NCBI GenBank assembly: GCA_964423925.1
Contig: CAYRGQ010000004.1
Location: 1-64,000, forward strand
Direction of reading: 5' to 3'
DNA length: 64,000 nt
DNA from: CAYRGQ01 sp964423925
GTDB taxonomy: Bacteria; Bacteroidota; Bacteroidia; Sphingobacteriales; Sphingobacteriaceae
The notes under the pieces were generated by a model. It was not told the DNA's origin and made no database searches. It was given only the letters and a program-made list of their open reading frames with translations. This document shows, piece by piece, positions 1-9,800 of this stretch (positions within the stretch are counted from its first letter, which is position 1; each line of letters begins with the position of its first letter). The position numbers and the translations under genes are program-made.

Positions 1-3
1 ATA

Positions 4-336
4 TTATGAACAGCAATTGGTTACCTTTACCTCTTGATTGAAAAAAGCATTAAATTCCGATTGGATTTGTTTCCATAATTTTTCATCAATGCAATAACAA
101 ACAGATTTGCCCTCAATCGTTCCCTGGATAATACCTATGCTCTTTAGTTCTTTTAAGTGTTGTGAGATTGTAGCCTGCGCCAGTCCCAATTCATCAACCA
201 AATCATTGCAGATACAGGCTTTCTGATTGATGATATACTGAAGAATGGCAACTCTTGCCGGATGTCCTAGGGCTTTAAACAAAGCAGCCAATTTGTTCTG
301 TTCATTTGTGAACATTTCTGTTTTAGTAATCCCCAT
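4..336 (-). CDS. ArsR-family winged-helix repressor
   Basis: This 110-residue protein has the size and layout of ArsR/SmtB metalloregulators, which leave DNA when they bind a metal or metalloid. The helix-turn-helix lies at about residues 45-66 (GLAQATISQHLKEL) and the beta-wing follows. Cys41 and Cys43 (ACICNDL) sit at the start of the DNA-recognition region, like the ELCVC site of arsenite-sensing ArsR proteins. Cys80, Cys82 and a terminal NCCS add further thiols. A palindrome upstream of the start is a likely operator. The gene ends 4 bases from the window edge, so its partner genes, perhaps arsenic resistance, would lie outside. The base composition is visibly more AT-rich than the core genes, which suits acquired DNA. 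Arsenite as the ligand is an inference. Confidence 0.85.
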   Translation of the reverse strand: MGITKTEMFTNEQNKLAALFKALGHPARVAILQYIINQKACICNDLVDELGLAQATISQHLKELKSIGIIQGTIEGKSVCYCIDEKLWKQIQSEFNAFFNQEVKVTNCCS

Positions 337-350
337 ATCCTTGATTTTAA

Positions 351-368
351 TATCGCAATATTACGATA
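351..368. promoter_or_regulatory. Probable ArsR operator
   Basis: TATCGCAATATTACGATA is an 18-base near-perfect palindrome (one mismatched pair) located 15 bases before the start of the ArsR-like gene. ArsR repressors bind AT-rich inverted repeats of this size that overlap their own promoter, so autoregulation is likely. No other gene is close enough on the plus strand to be the obvious target. Confidence 0.5.
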
Positions 369-729
369 ATATTTTTGATATCCAATATTATTTTTTGCTT
401 ATTGATGTCTGCAGGTAAATGAGAGAAGGACGGTTAATGTCGATTAAAGACAGTTTGATTAAAATATGATGATCTGCTTATTCTAGCAGGTTCCTTGCAT
501 TTGATATTGCCTCGTAATCCTCCAAAAAGTTCGACAATTGTAAAGCTCCCCCTAGCCAAGTGGAAAGGGAGGCAAAATCCGGTCGAAATTCTGGTATGCA
601 CTTTTTCCTCTATTTCTTTCCTTTCATTGTTATATCGTTGATGGTAATAGTGGTATATTGACCTTCAAAAAGCATCAATAATTGAACAAGGGTTCGACTG
701 GGGTCCCTGACACCCCCGCACCCAATACG
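369..729. other. Intergenic, no gene seen
   Basis: This AT-rich stretch has no credible reading frame on either strand. At 686-715 there is a GGGGT/ACCCC hairpin next to a GGGTTCGACT string that superficially resembles a tRNA T-arm, but no tRNA can be folded around it. An efficient-looking terminator follows although no plus-strand gene precedes it, so a small RNA or the tail of a lost gene is possible. Confidence 0.4.
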
Positions 730-756
730 AAGCCCGGCTTTTGCCGGGCTTTTCTG
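730..756 (+). terminator. Rho-independent terminator without an obvious gene
   Basis: AAGCCCGGC (730-738) pairs with GCCGGGCTT (743-751) around a TTTT loop and is followed by TTCTGTT. The reverse strand has no U-tract after the stem, so it acts for plus-strand transcription. No plus-strand gene lies upstream in the window. Confidence 0.6.
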
Positions 757-1113
757 TTAACAAACGCGATCCAAACGCGCTTGGGCGAAGCCTCACCTGC
801 AAGGGAGGGTCGCAGCCGCGCCGTGTGGCACTTCGCTACGTGCTCAGTTTCCCGTGTTTGACCGAAACCATGAAAACCGGAAAAAACTGATTTTTCCGGC
901 CAGACGACATGCTAGCCCGCTGCATATGAGCAGTATGGTACAGGTTGCCATACGACTTCAGAAAGAATATTATTGTGGTAATGACAGGTGGCTGTACGTC
1001 GTGCAGGCATGTGGTCGCGACTACCGACCCGCCCTGCATAAAGTGTCATAGCCCATTTTTAACCGATATTGCTCCGGAATCTTCATCACCGGCAACTTGT
1101 TAAGCCTCGTATA
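757..1113. other. Intergenic leader of the glycoside hydrolase pair
   Basis: There is no convincing gene here; small overlapping frames on both strands look like chance. A perfect 9-base inverted repeat, CCGGAAAAA (877-885) and TTTTTCCGG (891-899), could be a minus-strand terminator or a protein-binding site. The base composition rises sharply in GC compared with the ArsR side, which suggests a junction between DNA of different origin. Confidence 0.35.
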
Positions 1114-3252
1114 ATGAACGTAAAAAGAAACCTTAGCCTGTTCGTCCTAGCTCTTCTGTTAAACTTTTTGGCCGGTACCTGCAAGGAAAGGCAGCTCGCG
1201 TCGGCGTCCGACGCTGCCCTGGGCCTGGACGCTACCTCGGCCAATGAGCTTGATGTAGCGATAAAGGCCAACGGCCATTACGTCCTGAACACAACCGGCA
1301 CCGATCCGTATGTCTTTTTGAACCCATTGAAACGACCCGTTACGGATGGCGCGCACGTGTTAACATTCGAGTACCGCGCGTCGGCCCCGCTCAACCATAT
1401 CCAAGTGTTTTTTGCCGGGCCGATGTCGGAGCAACGCTCGCTCAAAATAAAGGATATGGAACCTACTTCGAACTGGCGGACGTTTTCAATCGACCTCGGC
1501 GATCAGATCGATGAATTTTCTTGGGGAAAGGCTGGCGATGTCCTTCGGATGGACTTCGGGCAACGTGCGGGTGTCGATATCGAAATCCGTCGGATAGGTT
1601 TGAGAAAGCGTAATGCGGAAGAGCATAGGCTGGCCGTGGAGCGCGCGGAGTTCCGCCGGAATGACCAGCAATGGAACCATAACCTCATCACCTACCTGAA
1701 GCAAGAATATCCCGATCGCGTATCTTCCGTCGAGGTTACGGCTGACCGAGTGCGCATCGAAGGAGTCAGCACCGTAGGGGCCGGATTTCTAGCCGAAATT
1801 ACCCCCTACGACGAATTGACGGAAATGAAAGCCTTCCAGAAAGGCGTACCCATCGAGAATGGCGCCTTTTCGGTGGGGCTTGAGCGCTATGTGGCGTATG
1901 ACGGGTTTAGTTATGATCGGGCGCTGTCCAAGTGGGTGATTGTCGACCGTCAAGCGCCACAAGCCGGCATGCGCTCGCACGCTCGCCACGCCGATAACAT
2001 CGTCGCCCGGCATGCCACACAGCCCGCCATGCTGGCTAGCCGTAAGGGAATGGGAGGATTCGCGCACCACCGTGGATTCACGAGCGATTTAGACGAGCTT
2101 GACATCACGAGTGCCACCGTCAATATCGCAGTCACCAGCATGATGCACCTAAGCGAGCATCCCCATACCTTTCCCTATGTCTACAATGGGCAAACCTACC
2201 ATGTGGACGCGGAATACGTTTCCCAACTCGACCAAACCTTACTGGCTACCGCCAGCAGGGACATTGTAGTCGCTGCGATTATCCTTGTTGAAGAGGCAAG
2301 CAAAGCCGTGGATCCGGAGATGGGCGAACTGTTGGAACACGCCCATTTTTCGGGGGATGGTGCCTTTTTTACCATGCCGAGACTCGATCGGGCCGCGAGC
2401 GTGCACGCTTACGCGGCCATGTTGGATTTTCTGGCTAACCGGTACACACGGCCCGACAGTAGATATGGGCGTATCCACAAATGGATTCTCCACAACGAGA
2501 TCGACATCGGCTTCGATTGGACCAACATGGGGGAAAATCGTCCGATGCACGTCTATCTCGACGCCTACCATAAGTCCATGCGCTTGTGTCATGCGATTGC
2601 GCGCAGCTACGACGCCCATGCCGAAGTAATGGCCTCGTTTACCCATTCTTGGGCCGAGGCCGATGCCGCTCCGGGCTACGCCGCGTTGGATATGATCGAA
2701 GCATTGTTGGCATATTCCCGCGTAGAGGGGGATTTTCCCTGGGGATTGGCCTGCCACCCGTATCCGCAGGATATTCAGGAGCCCAGAACTTGGGAAGACG
2801 AGCGGGCGGTGCACCATATGCGTACGCCGTTGGTGACATTTAAGAACTTAGAAGTGCTCGATGCTTGGATCAAGCAGCACGAGAACAAGTATAATCAGTC
2901 CGTCAAGCGTACGCTCTGGCTCTCCGAAAACGGCACGAACTCACCCACGTACGCTGAGCAGGACTTGCTGGAGCAAGCAGCCGGGTTTGCCTACGCGTGG
3001 AAACAGTTTATACATCTGGACGGCATAGACGCCATGCAATGGCATAATTGGATCGATAGTCGACACGAGTTCGGACTGCGCATCGGCCTTCGCCGTTTCC
3101 CGGACGACGAGGTGGACCCCGGAGGCAGAAAGCCTGTGTGGTACCTATACCAAGCGGCTGGTACGGATCGGGAGGACGAGGTCTTCGCACCTTATAAATC
3201 GGTGATTGGCATTCGTAGTTGGGACGAAGTCATGAAAGGGGTCGCGCCTTGA
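1114..3252 (+). CDS. Secreted glycoside-hydrolase-like protein (DUF5722-like)
   Basis: The 712-residue product begins with an export signal (MNVKRNLSLFVLALLLNF) and a cysteine near residue 23, so it is probably exported and may be lipidated. The ATG at 1114 is preferred over an upstream TTG because it gives a clean signal peptide. The second half resembles a clan GH-A TIM barrel: HNEID places Glu462 where the acid/base of that clan sits, and WLSENG places Glu605 where the nucleophile sits. The overall pattern recalls DUF5722 proteins, which are thought to be glycoside hydrolases of unknown substrate; I assign this from memory of the family. The next gene overlaps its stop codon, so the two are co-translated and probably act on the same polysaccharide. 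No SusC/SusD pair is present. Confidence 0.65.
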   Translation: MNVKRNLSLFVLALLLNFLAGTCKERQLASASDAALGLDATSANELDVAIKANGHYVLNTTGTDPYVFLNPLKRPVTDGAHVLTFEYRASAPLNHIQVFFAGPMSEQRSLKIKDMEPTSNWRTFSIDLGDQIDEFSWGKAGDVLRMDFGQRAGVDIEIRRIGLRKRNAEEHRLAVERAEFRRNDQQWNHNLITYLKQEYPDRVSSVEVTADRVRIEGVSTVGAGFLAEITPYDELTEMKAFQKGVPIENGAFSVGLERYVAYDGFSYDRALSKWVIVDRQAPQAGMRSHARHADNIVARHATQPAMLASRKGMGGFAHHRGFTSDLDELDITSATVNIAVTSMMHLSEHPHTFPYVYNGQTYHVDAEYVSQLDQTLLATASRDIVVAAIILVEEASKAVDPEMGELLEHAHFSGDGAFFTMPRLDRAASVHAYAAMLDFLANRYTRPDSRYGRIHKWILHNEIDIGFDWTNMGENRPMHVYLDAYHKSMRLCHAIARSYDAHAEVMASFTHSWAEADAAPGYAALDMIEALLAYSRVEGDFPWGLACHPYPQDIQEPRTWEDERAVHHMRTPLVTFKNLEVLDAWIKQHENKYNQSVKRTLWLSENGTNSPTYAEQDLLEQAAGFAYAWKQFIHLDGIDAMQWHNWIDSRHEFGLRIGLRRFPDDEVDPGGRKPVWYLYQAAGTDREDEVFAPYKSVIGIRSWDEVMKGVAP

Positions 3253-4463
3253 TCCGCGGCATGCTGGCGGTCGGGACGTGGCTGCTGCTGGCGGGATGGG
3301 CTTGCCAAGGCGTTCGGAACGTGCCTGCGGCCAACACGTCGCCGTTGGGTTTGTCGGTCGGTGAGGACGGAACGTTGTTGCTCCGCGGTAATCCGTATCG
3401 GGGTGTCGGCGTCAACTATTTCAATGCATTCATCCGCACGCTTGATGAAGGCAGTCTCGCGGACACCTCGTATCGCGAGGGATTCCGGTATCTTCAAGCT
3501 CGAAACATCCCTTTCGTTCGGTTTGCGGTGAATGGCTATTGGCCAAAGAACTGGGATTTGTACCGCCACCAGCCCGAACGGTTTTTCCAGAACTTGGACG
3601 CCTTCGTCCACGCCGCAGAGGAATTTGACATTGGACTCATCCCTTCCTTTTTCTGGCATACGCCCACCGTGCCCGACTTGGTTGGCGAGCCCGTCAACCA
3701 ATGGGGCAATCCGGACAGCGAAACCCATAAACTGATGAGGCAGTTTGTCCGGGAGGTTGTGGTGCGTTACCGTCACTCACCCGCGATTTGGGGCTGGGAG
3801 CAGGGCAATGAAGTGAATTTGCTGGTCGATCTTCCTGGCGAGGATGCGCATCTCCCGCCCATCGTACCTACGCTCGGCACGCCAGGCACGCGCAGTAAAG
3901 CGGATAAACTCAGTACGGCCGATTTGCAGGTAATGATGAAAGAGTTTGCTCGGGAAGTCCGCACGCACGACCCTACGCGAGTCGTAATCACGGGCAACGC
4001 CATTCCCCGGCACGCGGCCTATCACCTGTGGCAAGAAGGTACTTGGGAACCTGACGCCGCCGCACAGTTTGCGGAAATCCTCGGCGTACAAAATCCGGAA
4101 CCCATCGACGTGCTATCCATCCACTTGTACCCGAGTGCCGCAGAGGAGGGTTACTTTGCTGATGGCCATGCGGACTTGGACAGGCTGATAGCGGTAAGTG
4201 ACGCAACGGCCGAAGTGTTACGCAAGCCACTATTTATTGGTGAGTTTGGTGCGCAAGAAGCCAAGTTTGGTGCGGATGGAGCGCGGCAGCATTATAAGGC
4301 CTTGCTGGAAAGTATTGCGCGTCACGAGGTGCCACTTGCGGCCATGTGGGTGTTCGACTATCCGCCACATGATCGAGAGGAAGGGATTAACGTTAGCCCG
4401 GATAATGGTCCGCGGGAGTATATGCTTGCGGAGATTCGCGCGTTAAACGAACGAATACGGTGA
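3249..4463 (+). CDS. GH5-type (cellulase/mannanase-like) lipoprotein
   Basis: The product of about 404 residues looks like a clan GH-A glycoside hydrolase close to family GH5. The motif GNEVN carries the predicted acid/base Glu188 and FIGEFG carries the nucleophile Glu332 (numbered from 3249). Family substrates are beta-mannans, beta-glucans or related chains; the sequence does not decide which. The start is uncertain: TTG at 3249 overlaps the stop of the upstream gene and has AAAGGGG seven bases before it, while ATG at 3261 gives a shorter signal peptide. Either way a hydrophobic stretch ending in LAGWAC suggests a lipoprotein exported through the inner membrane. A strong terminator closes this two-gene operon. 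Confidence 0.8.
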   Translation: MIRGMLAVGTWLLLAGWACQGVRNVPAANTSPLGLSVGEDGTLLLRGNPYRGVGVNYFNAFIRTLDEGSLADTSYREGFRYLQARNIPFVRFAVNGYWPKNWDLYRHQPERFFQNLDAFVHAAEEFDIGLIPSFFWHTPTVPDLVGEPVNQWGNPDSETHKLMRQFVREVVVRYRHSPAIWGWEQGNEVNLLVDLPGEDAHLPPIVPTLGTPGTRSKADKLSTADLQVMMKEFAREVRTHDPTRVVITGNAIPRHAAYHLWQEGTWEPDAAAQFAEILGVQNPEPIDVLSIHLYPSAAEEGYFADGHADLDRLIAVSDATAEVLRKPLFIGEFGAQEAKFGADGARQHYKALLESIARHEVPLAAMWVFDYPPHDREEGINVSPDNGPREYMLAEIRALNERIR

Positions 4464-4486
4464 AGGGACGGCGTTCTTGGTTAAAT

Positions 4487-4526
4487 AAAAAGGCCTGGAA
4501 ATCCATCGATTTCCAGGCCTTTTACC
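4487..4526 (+). terminator. Strong rho-independent terminator of the hydrolase pair
   Basis: AAAAGGCCTGGAAATC pairs perfectly with GATTTCCAGGCCTTTT around a CATC loop (stem 4488-4503 with 4508-4523). It lies 25 bases after the GH5-like gene. The flanking A and T runs make it usable in both directions. Confidence 0.9.
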
Positions 4527-4687
4527 TTTCTAGTACCCAGGGCCGGAACGATACCCAGCAAATAACATCCAACCAAAGGGAGACAATTCGTTGTTAATCA
4601 ATAGATTACTTATTTTTGTTTCATGTCAATTTTCCAATAATTGGCCGATAATTGTATGATTTTTACACCTTTTTTACACCCTGAAAG

Positions 4688-5575
4688 ATGGCAAAAGTAG
4701 TGAACAAGATTAAAGAGAATCCCAAGTTGATGCAGAAGAAAATGTCCGATGGTCGGGAGAGCCTGTACCTCGAATATTACCTTGGATATAACAAAGTGTT
4801 GGACGGAAACGGGGAATTGAAAATCAAGCACCACCGGAAGAAAGAGTTTCTTGGCTTGTACCTATTTTCCAATCCACGTACACCATTGGAACGGCAACAG
4901 AATAAGGACAACTTAGCGTTGGTTTTGGAAATAAGGGCAGAGAAAAAAAGCGCTACGATACGAAGAAATGGGCAAGCCCAATCCCATCAAACAGAAAATC
5001 AATCTTTGGGATTACTTCCAAAAATACCTTGATGCCTACGACAAAAAAGACGTTCGGATGATTGAGGGCAGCCTCAATCGGTTCAAATCGTTCATAGCTG
5101 AACATTATCCCAAGTTTACCGACATTATTGAGCCCGACCAAATTGACCGTTTTATGGTTCAAAAGTTTGTCGATTACCTGATGACACATTCAACGGGAGA
5201 GGGAGCAAAAAGCTATTATGCCCGTTTCAAAAAAGTCGTCAAATCGGCTGTTGATAAGGACGTCATGCGGAAAAATCCGTGCGATGGAGTAACGTGTATT
5301 GCGGGGGAAAATGTCATCACGAAAGACATTTTATCCGTAGAGGAATATCGGTTGTTGGCGAACACTTCATACCAAAACAAAGAAATTGTCCGAGCGTTCT
5401 TTACCAGTCTGTTTGCGGGCTATCGCTTCTGCGATGTGAAAGATTTGAAATATAGTGACTTGGACTATGAAAACAAGATAATACGGATAGAGCAGAATAA
5501 GACAAAAGGCAAATCTAAAAACTCACAGGTAGTAACACCATTAAGCCAAACGCTGATAAGTTTTATCGGATATCC
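4688..5575 (+). pseudogene. Tyrosine recombinase (integrase) remnant, frameshifted and truncated
   Basis: The N-terminal arm (KKMSDGRESLYLEYYLGY) and the core-binding domain (LWDYFQKYLDAYDKK onward) are typical of integrases of Bacteroidota mobile elements. Two defects are visible. A run of seven A at 4943-4949 shifts the frame; with six A the reading would run on through KKALRYEEMGKPN. The gene then stops near 5575, after GYRFCD (the first catalytic Arg) but before the His-x-x-Arg and Tyr motifs, and continues straight into a peptidase remnant on the other strand. It cannot be active. The AT-rich composition and the upstream TTTTTACACC string are usual for such integrases. It probably marks the edge of a degraded island. 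Confidence 0.85.
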
Positions 5576-5582
5576 CAAACGG

Positions 5583-5885
5583 CCAGTGCGCAACGCCATC
5601 CCGTCTACTTTTGTATGGCAGATTGTTGGTTTCTTGGATGGGAAGGGCGTCGAAGCCGGCTCTTAAACCGATGACCTTGTCACTGTCGCCCGCCTGCAAG
5701 GAGGCGACGATGCCTAGCTTGCCTACGCCGGTCTCCACGGTATAGCCCCACTGCCTCAGCAGGTCGGCGATATACCGGGCCGTTTCATGTTCCTCCATTG
5801 ATAATTCGGGATGACGATGCAGGTGCTCGAACCATTCCATAAAGTCTTTTCGATTTTCTTCGAGTTTGCGGACGATGGGGTTCAT
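5583..5885 (-). pseudogene. M20 amidohydrolase/peptidase, N-terminal fragment
   Basis: About 100 residues match the N-terminus of M20D enzymes (N-acyl amino acid or hippurate amidohydrolases): HRHPELSMEEHETA, then GLRAGFDALPIQE and NLPYKSRRDGVAH. The fragment ends where the metal-binding HACGHD motif should begin and runs into the integrase remnant, so the catalytic centre is lost. The usual RADMDALP motif reads RAGFDALP, a further sign of decay or an unusual variant. The full gene would have been about 400 codons. The break is the recombination joint with the element whose integrase lies opposite. Confidence 0.8.
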
Positions 5886-6253
5886 AATGACTTCCTCTTT
5901 AGTGGCTGTAGGGAATCGGGTGTCGCAGCCAGGTTAAACATTTTTCGTGGGTGAATGCCTCGACTTCGGTATGGTTTCGTCAAAACAGCGCATCGTGTAG
6001 GGCAAAGGTGTAATCCGAAACCGCGGATCATCAAGGCGGTGAGGCGGCTGCCCACGTTGTCGTATGGCGTATAGCGAAACAACAGCGCTCCCCCAGAAGC
6101 TGGTTTTCCGGAATCCATATCGTCCGTTGACGTTTTCCTCAACGAGAGTAATCCGTTCACTTCAGGGCGATCAATTGGCGGGTAAAGGGAAGCACGAGCC
6201 CCACTAAATAGGCCGGTGGTTCAGACGCCTCCCGGCTTGGATGCTGTGCTTTA
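5886..6253. other. Intergenic, no gene seen
   Basis: A 92-codon frame on the minus strand (5882-6160) has no family resemblance and no signal or domain pattern. The stretch separates the degraded island from the housekeeping genes and may contain more decayed sequence. Confidence 0.3.
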
Positions 6254-6293
6254 AGCAAAAACGCGCCATACTGTATAACAAGCATGGCGCGTT
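6254..6293 (-). terminator. Terminator of trxA
   Basis: AACGCGCCAT at 6260-6269 pairs with ATGGCGCGTT at 6284-6293. Read on the minus strand the stem is followed by TTTTTGC, and it lies 36 bases after the trxA stop codon. Confidence 0.75.
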
Positions 6294-6329
6294 AGCGTTT
6301 GTTGTGCGCGTGTTGGTCGCTTTGGCGTC

Positions 6330-6647
6330 CTAAAGCTGCTTGGCAAGCTTGTCGGCCAAGACCGACTTGGGCACGGCGCCGATTTGCTTGTCCACCACTT
6401 CACCGTTCTTGAAGAACAGCAGAGCTGGAATATTGCGGATGCCGTACTTGACGGAAATGTCGGGATTGTTGTCAACGTTTACTTTGCCGATCACCGCCTT
6501 GCCGTCGTATTCAGCAGCTAACTCGTCGACAATGGGACCTACCATGCGGCAAGGACCGCACCATTCCGCCCAAAAATCGACTAATACGGGTTTGTCTGAT
6601 TTCAATACAACTTCGTCGAAGTTGCTGTCTGTGATTTCTACTGCCAT
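6330..6647 (-). CDS. trxA: Thioredoxin
   Basis: This 105-residue protein is a classical thioredoxin that reduces protein disulfides in the cytoplasm. The active site is WAEWCGPCR, and the cis-proline motif IRNIPALLFF is present. It has no signal peptide. The start at 6647 (MAVEITD) is preferred over one three codons earlier because it matches the usual N-terminus of this family. It stands alone between dnaE and the degraded island, with its own terminator. It is transcribed in the same direction as dnaE, about 160 bases downstream of it. Confidence 0.95.
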   Translation of the reverse strand: MAVEITDSNFDEVVLKSDKPVLVDFWAEWCGPCRMVGPIVDELAAEYDGKAVIGKVNVDNNPDISVKYGIRNIPALLFFKNGEVVDKQIGAVPKSVLADKLAKQL

Positions 6648-6805
6648 AACATTCATTTAAAGGGGAGTAAGCCTGTCGGCAGGCGCTCCATTATATTGAT
6701 ACAAGAAATTTCGCTCCGCAGCGCCCAGCCTGTAACGTCGTGGATGCCACGTCGTAAAGATACGGGCAAAATCATTGCCAAGCGAAGAAAACCGACATTC
6801 TGACA

Positions 6806-9800
6806 TTAATTTAACTTGTATTTTAGCCCCTCAATCGCCAGTAGGGAGGTCATAAAGTCATTGTTCGGATCGATTTTGATCTTTTTTGCCTGCATCTCCA
6901 AGCTGATTTTCTCTTCGTGGTCCAATACCAAGAAGCGTAGTTGACAGTTGCGGTTGGCTTCATGCGCGCCGTTGGCCGCAATGATATCGGACAGTTTGGC
7001 TACCTTCTCCTCATTCAGCTCGTGCAGGGGCAATTGAATGGTGATGCTCTTGGCTAGTTTCTCGCGGAGTTCCGATAGAAGTTGGATGCTTTTTATTTCG
7101 AAACCCCAGTTTTCCGGCTGTCGGTACCGCTCCTGCACCATGCCCCGCAATTGGAGGAAGTAGCCTTCTTGCAGATAGCCTTTATGCTTGACGTAGTCCT
7201 CACTGAAGATGGCGATTTCGTACGAATCTGAGTAATCCTCAAACATAAACACACCAAAAGGCCGCCCGGATTTGGTCATGCGGTGGGAGACGGCCGTCAC
7301 CATTCCGCCAATCACCAGCTCTCGATTTTTGATCTGCTGGAAAGCTCGCTGGGTTTCCTCGTCCACTTCGGCCGCTTTGGCCCGGTCGATAAGGTGCAGC
7401 GCACTGACTGGGTGCTTGCAGAAGTGGGTAATCTCAAATTTGTAGCTGTCGAGCGGATGGCTCGTCAAATAGATGCCAATAACGTCTTTTTCGTATTTGA
7501 GTTTTTCGATCAGTCCCCACTCGTTGCACACAGGAAGCGCCGGTTCGGGCATTTCTACTTCGCTGCTGCCCCCGAAGAGGCTGACTTGGGCCGAATTTTC
7601 GTTCTCCTTGTACTTGGTGCCGTAGCGGATGGCTTTCTCGATTGTCGTGATTCCGTCTCCGTCGTCGTGGAAGTACTGTGCGCGGTGCGTTCCGGCAAAA
7701 CAGTCGAAGCCTCCTGCATAGGCTAGGCTTTCCAGCGCTCGTTTGTTAGCGGCCCGCAGGTCGATTTTCTTGGCTAAGTCAAACACGGAGGTATAGGGGC
7801 CTTTTTCGCGATTTTCGATAATGGTCTCCACGGCACCCGCACCCACGCCTTTCACCGCACCCATGCCGAAGCGGACGGCATTTTGCTCGTTAACGGTAAA
7901 CTTGTGGAAGGACTCGTTCACGTCGGGGCCCAGGACCTGGAGGCCCATGCGTCGGCACTCCTCCATAAAGAAGGTCACCTGCTTGATGTCGTTCATGTTG
8001 TTAGACAGTACGGCAGCCATGTATTCGGCGGGGTAATGCGCCTTCAAATAGGCGGTCTGGTAGGCTACCCAAGCGTAGCAGGTCGAGTGCGACTTGTTGA
8101 ACGCGTAGCTGGCAAATGCCTCCCAGTCTTTCCAGATCTTTTCTAAGATTTTTGGGTCGTGTCCTTTGGCTGCCGCTTGTTCGATGAACTTGGGCTTCAT
8201 TTTGTCGAGTACGTCCTTCTGCTTTTTACCCATGGCTTTCCGGAGCACGTCTGCTTCGCCTTTGGTAAAGTCGGCCAACTTTTGCGACAGCAACATCACC
8301 TGCTCCTGATAGACGGTAATGCCGTAGGTTTCCTTGAGGTATTCCTCGCAAGCGTCTAAATCGTAGGTTATTGGCTCGATGCCGTGCTTCCGGTTAATGA
8401 AGCTGGGGATGTATTCCATCGGCCCAGGGCGATACAGGGCGTTCATCGCAATCAAGTCCTCAAACACCGTCGGTTTGAGGCTTTTCATGTGTTTCTGCAT
8501 GCCCGGCGATTCGTATTGGAAGATGCCGATGGTTTCGCCCCGCTGGAATAGTTCGTACGTTTTGGCGTCGTCGATAGGGAATTTGTCAGGATCAAGCTCG
8601 ACGCCGTGTCGGTGCTTGACGATCTTGACCGTGTCCTTGATGAGCGTCAGCGTTTTCAGTCCGAGGAAGTCCATCTTGAGCAGGCCGGCGCTTTCTACGA
8701 CCGCGTTGTCAAACTGGGTTACGTAAAGGTCGGAGTCCTTGGCGGTCGCAATGGGGACAAAATTGGTGATGTCGTCTGGCGTGATGATGACGCCGCAGGC
8801 GTGGATACCCGTGTTGCGAACCGATCCTTCCAGCACTTTGGCCTGGCGCAGGGTTTCTGCTTCGATGCCCTTGCCGTCCGCAATAGCGATCAGCTGCTTC
8901 ACGTTTTCGTATTCGTCGCCCCGCAGCGCACTTTTGAGCCCTTTGTCGTCCATGTTGAAGATCTTGTTGAGCTTCAGGTTGGGCACGAGTTTGGCAATTT
9001 TGTCGGCCTCAAACAGCGGGAGGTCAAGCACCCGCGCCGTGTCTCGGATGGACGATTTGGCGGCCATGGTGCCGTAGGTGATAATCTGCGCTACTTGGCT
9101 TTCGCCGTATTTCCGGATGACGTAGTCGATGACCTTGCCGCGACCTTCGTCGTCAAAGTCGATGTCGATATCCGGTAGGGACACCCGGTCGGGGTTAAGG
9201 AACCTCTCAAACAGGAGATCGTAGGCAATGGGGTCGATGTTGGTGATACCCAGGCAATAGGCGACTGCCGATCCGGCGGCGGATCCGCGTCCCGGTCCCA
9301 CCGAAACGCCCATCCTGCGCGCTTCGGCGATGAAATCCTGCACGATGAGGAAGTATCCAGGGTAGCCGGTATTTTCAATGGTCTGCAATTCGAAGTCCAG
9401 ACGCTCCCGAATCTCAGGCGTGATCTCCTCGTAGCGTCTTTTGGCACCTTCGTAGGTGAGGTGGCGCAGGTACGCGTTCTCTCCGCGCTTGCCACCGTCT
9501 GTGGCATCCTCCTGCACAACAAATTCAGACGGAATTTCGAACTTGGGCAACAGGACCTCCCGATACAGCGAGTAGGTCTCCACCTTGTCGATAATTTCCT
9601 GGATGTTGAGAATCGCCTCTGGCAAGTCCGCAAACAGCCGCTTCATCTCCTGCGCCGATTTGAAGTGGTATTCGTCGTTAGGCAAGCCGAAGCGGTAGCC
9701 ACGGCCACGACCTTTTGGCGTGGACAGTTTCTCGCCGTCCTTGACGCAAAGGAGGATATCATGCGCGTGTGCGTCTTCCTTATCGACGTAGTAGGTGTTG

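Noticed and set aside
680..720. tRNA or tmRNA end suggested by GGGTTCGACT
   Set aside because: The flanking bases cannot form the T-arm and acceptor stems, and no CCA-like end follows.
2239..2817. A 192-codon minus-strand frame in the first hydrolase gene
   Set aside because: It lies fully opposite the coding sequence and shows no recognisable fold; the plus-strand protein has signal peptide and catalytic motifs.
1114..4463. A polysaccharide utilisation locus
   Set aside because: Only two hydrolases are present, with no SusC, SusD or regulator gene beside them.
5882..6160. A 92-codon minus-strand frame before trxA
   Set aside because: It shows no family resemblance, signal peptide or coupling to a neighbour.
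8606..9178. A 190-codon frame on the plus strand inside dnaE
   Set aside because: It is the reverse-strand shadow of dnaE, whose family match is certain; the frame has no start signal or domain pattern.
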